Below, piece after piece: positions 34,742-34,795 of a stretch of 34,795 nucleotides of DNA. The translations under genes and the position numbers were made by a program. The first letter of the stretch is position 1. Each line of letters opens with the position of its first letter. Origin of the DNA: an uncultured Bacillota bacterium (GTDB lineage Bacteria > Bacillota_I > Bacilli_A > RF39 > UBA660). The notes under the pieces are model-generated. The model was not told where the DNA came from. It was given only the letters and a program-made list of their open reading frames with translations, and searched no databases. The stretch is from contig CAMUZJ010000003.1 in the NCBI GenBank assembly GCA_947165195.1, positions 1-34,795 on the forward strand, given 5' to 3'.

Positions 34742-34795
34742 TGGAGGGGCCTAACGGATTTGAACCGATGATCAGGGTGTTGCAGACCCACGCCT
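34742..34795 (-). tRNA. tRNA-Cys(GCA), 5' part beyond the window
   Basis: 54 nt visible: CCA end, AGGCCCC acceptor strand, T arm CGGTTCAAATCCG, and anticodon loop TCTGCAA with GCA. The D arm and 5' acceptor strand are outside the window. Confidence 0.9.

Overview
The window is an AT-rich chromosomal segment that looks like an uncultured low-GC Firmicute, probably a gut-type member of the Bacilli near the Erysipelotrichia/RF39/mollicute-related groups. This rests on SepF, an isoleucine T-box leader, strong AGGAGG-type ribosome binding sites and many U-tract terminators. It is not a wall-less mollicute, because it carries Ddl, a MurF-like ligase and NagZ. All 24 complete genes I accept end in TAA (14) or TAG (10) and none in TGA. 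Almost all genes lie on the minus strand. No phage, insertion sequence or CRISPR array was seen.

Layout by region. (1) 1-2972, minus: a four-gene operon of a membrane-anchored thioredoxin-like protein, a FabG-like reductase, a YnbB-type PLP enzyme and a DUF5684-like membrane protein cut by the window edge. (2) 3137-4360: a class I amidotransferase (+) facing a small basic protein (-), sharing one terminator. (3) 4411-8798: an Ile T-box operon encoding a Na+/Ca2+-type exchanger and a type 2 isoleucyl-tRNA synthetase with a rearranged GIHH signature. (4) 8868-11873: a small membrane protein (+), then sepF and a HerA-like ATPase (-). (5) 11894-13495: a lipoprotein and a PP2C phosphatase, separated by a terminator that also contains the lipoprotein ribosome binding site. 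(6) 13593-19024: a Cys-rich protein, nagZ-rluA, and pgi-PAP2-HAD.

(7) 19029-28314: a 2551-residue NdvB/Cgs-like cyclic beta-glucan synthase, preceded by a second, divergent PP2C protein with an unfamiliar N-terminal half. (8) 28665-29691: tRNA genes Ser, Glu, Asn, Ile (-) and Lys (+), each transcript with a recognisable promoter and terminator. (9) 29733-33378: a cell-wall precursor operon of an alpha/beta hydrolase, a membrane-anchored MurF-like ligase and Ddl. (10) 33744-34795: an unrecognised protein with a weak nuclease-like pattern, then tRNA-Gly and a partial tRNA-Cys.

Themes: envelope building (glucan synthase, MurF/Ddl, NagZ, PAP2, SepF), two PP2C proteins suggesting Ser/Thr phosphorylation control although no kinase is in view, and translation (ileS with T-box, RluA, seven tRNAs). 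The observations I rate highest are the GIHH IleRS under an Ile T-box shared with an ion exchanger, the absence of TGA stops, a HAD protein that has lost key acidic residues, the membrane-fused Mur ligase, and the PP2C/giant glucan synthase pair.
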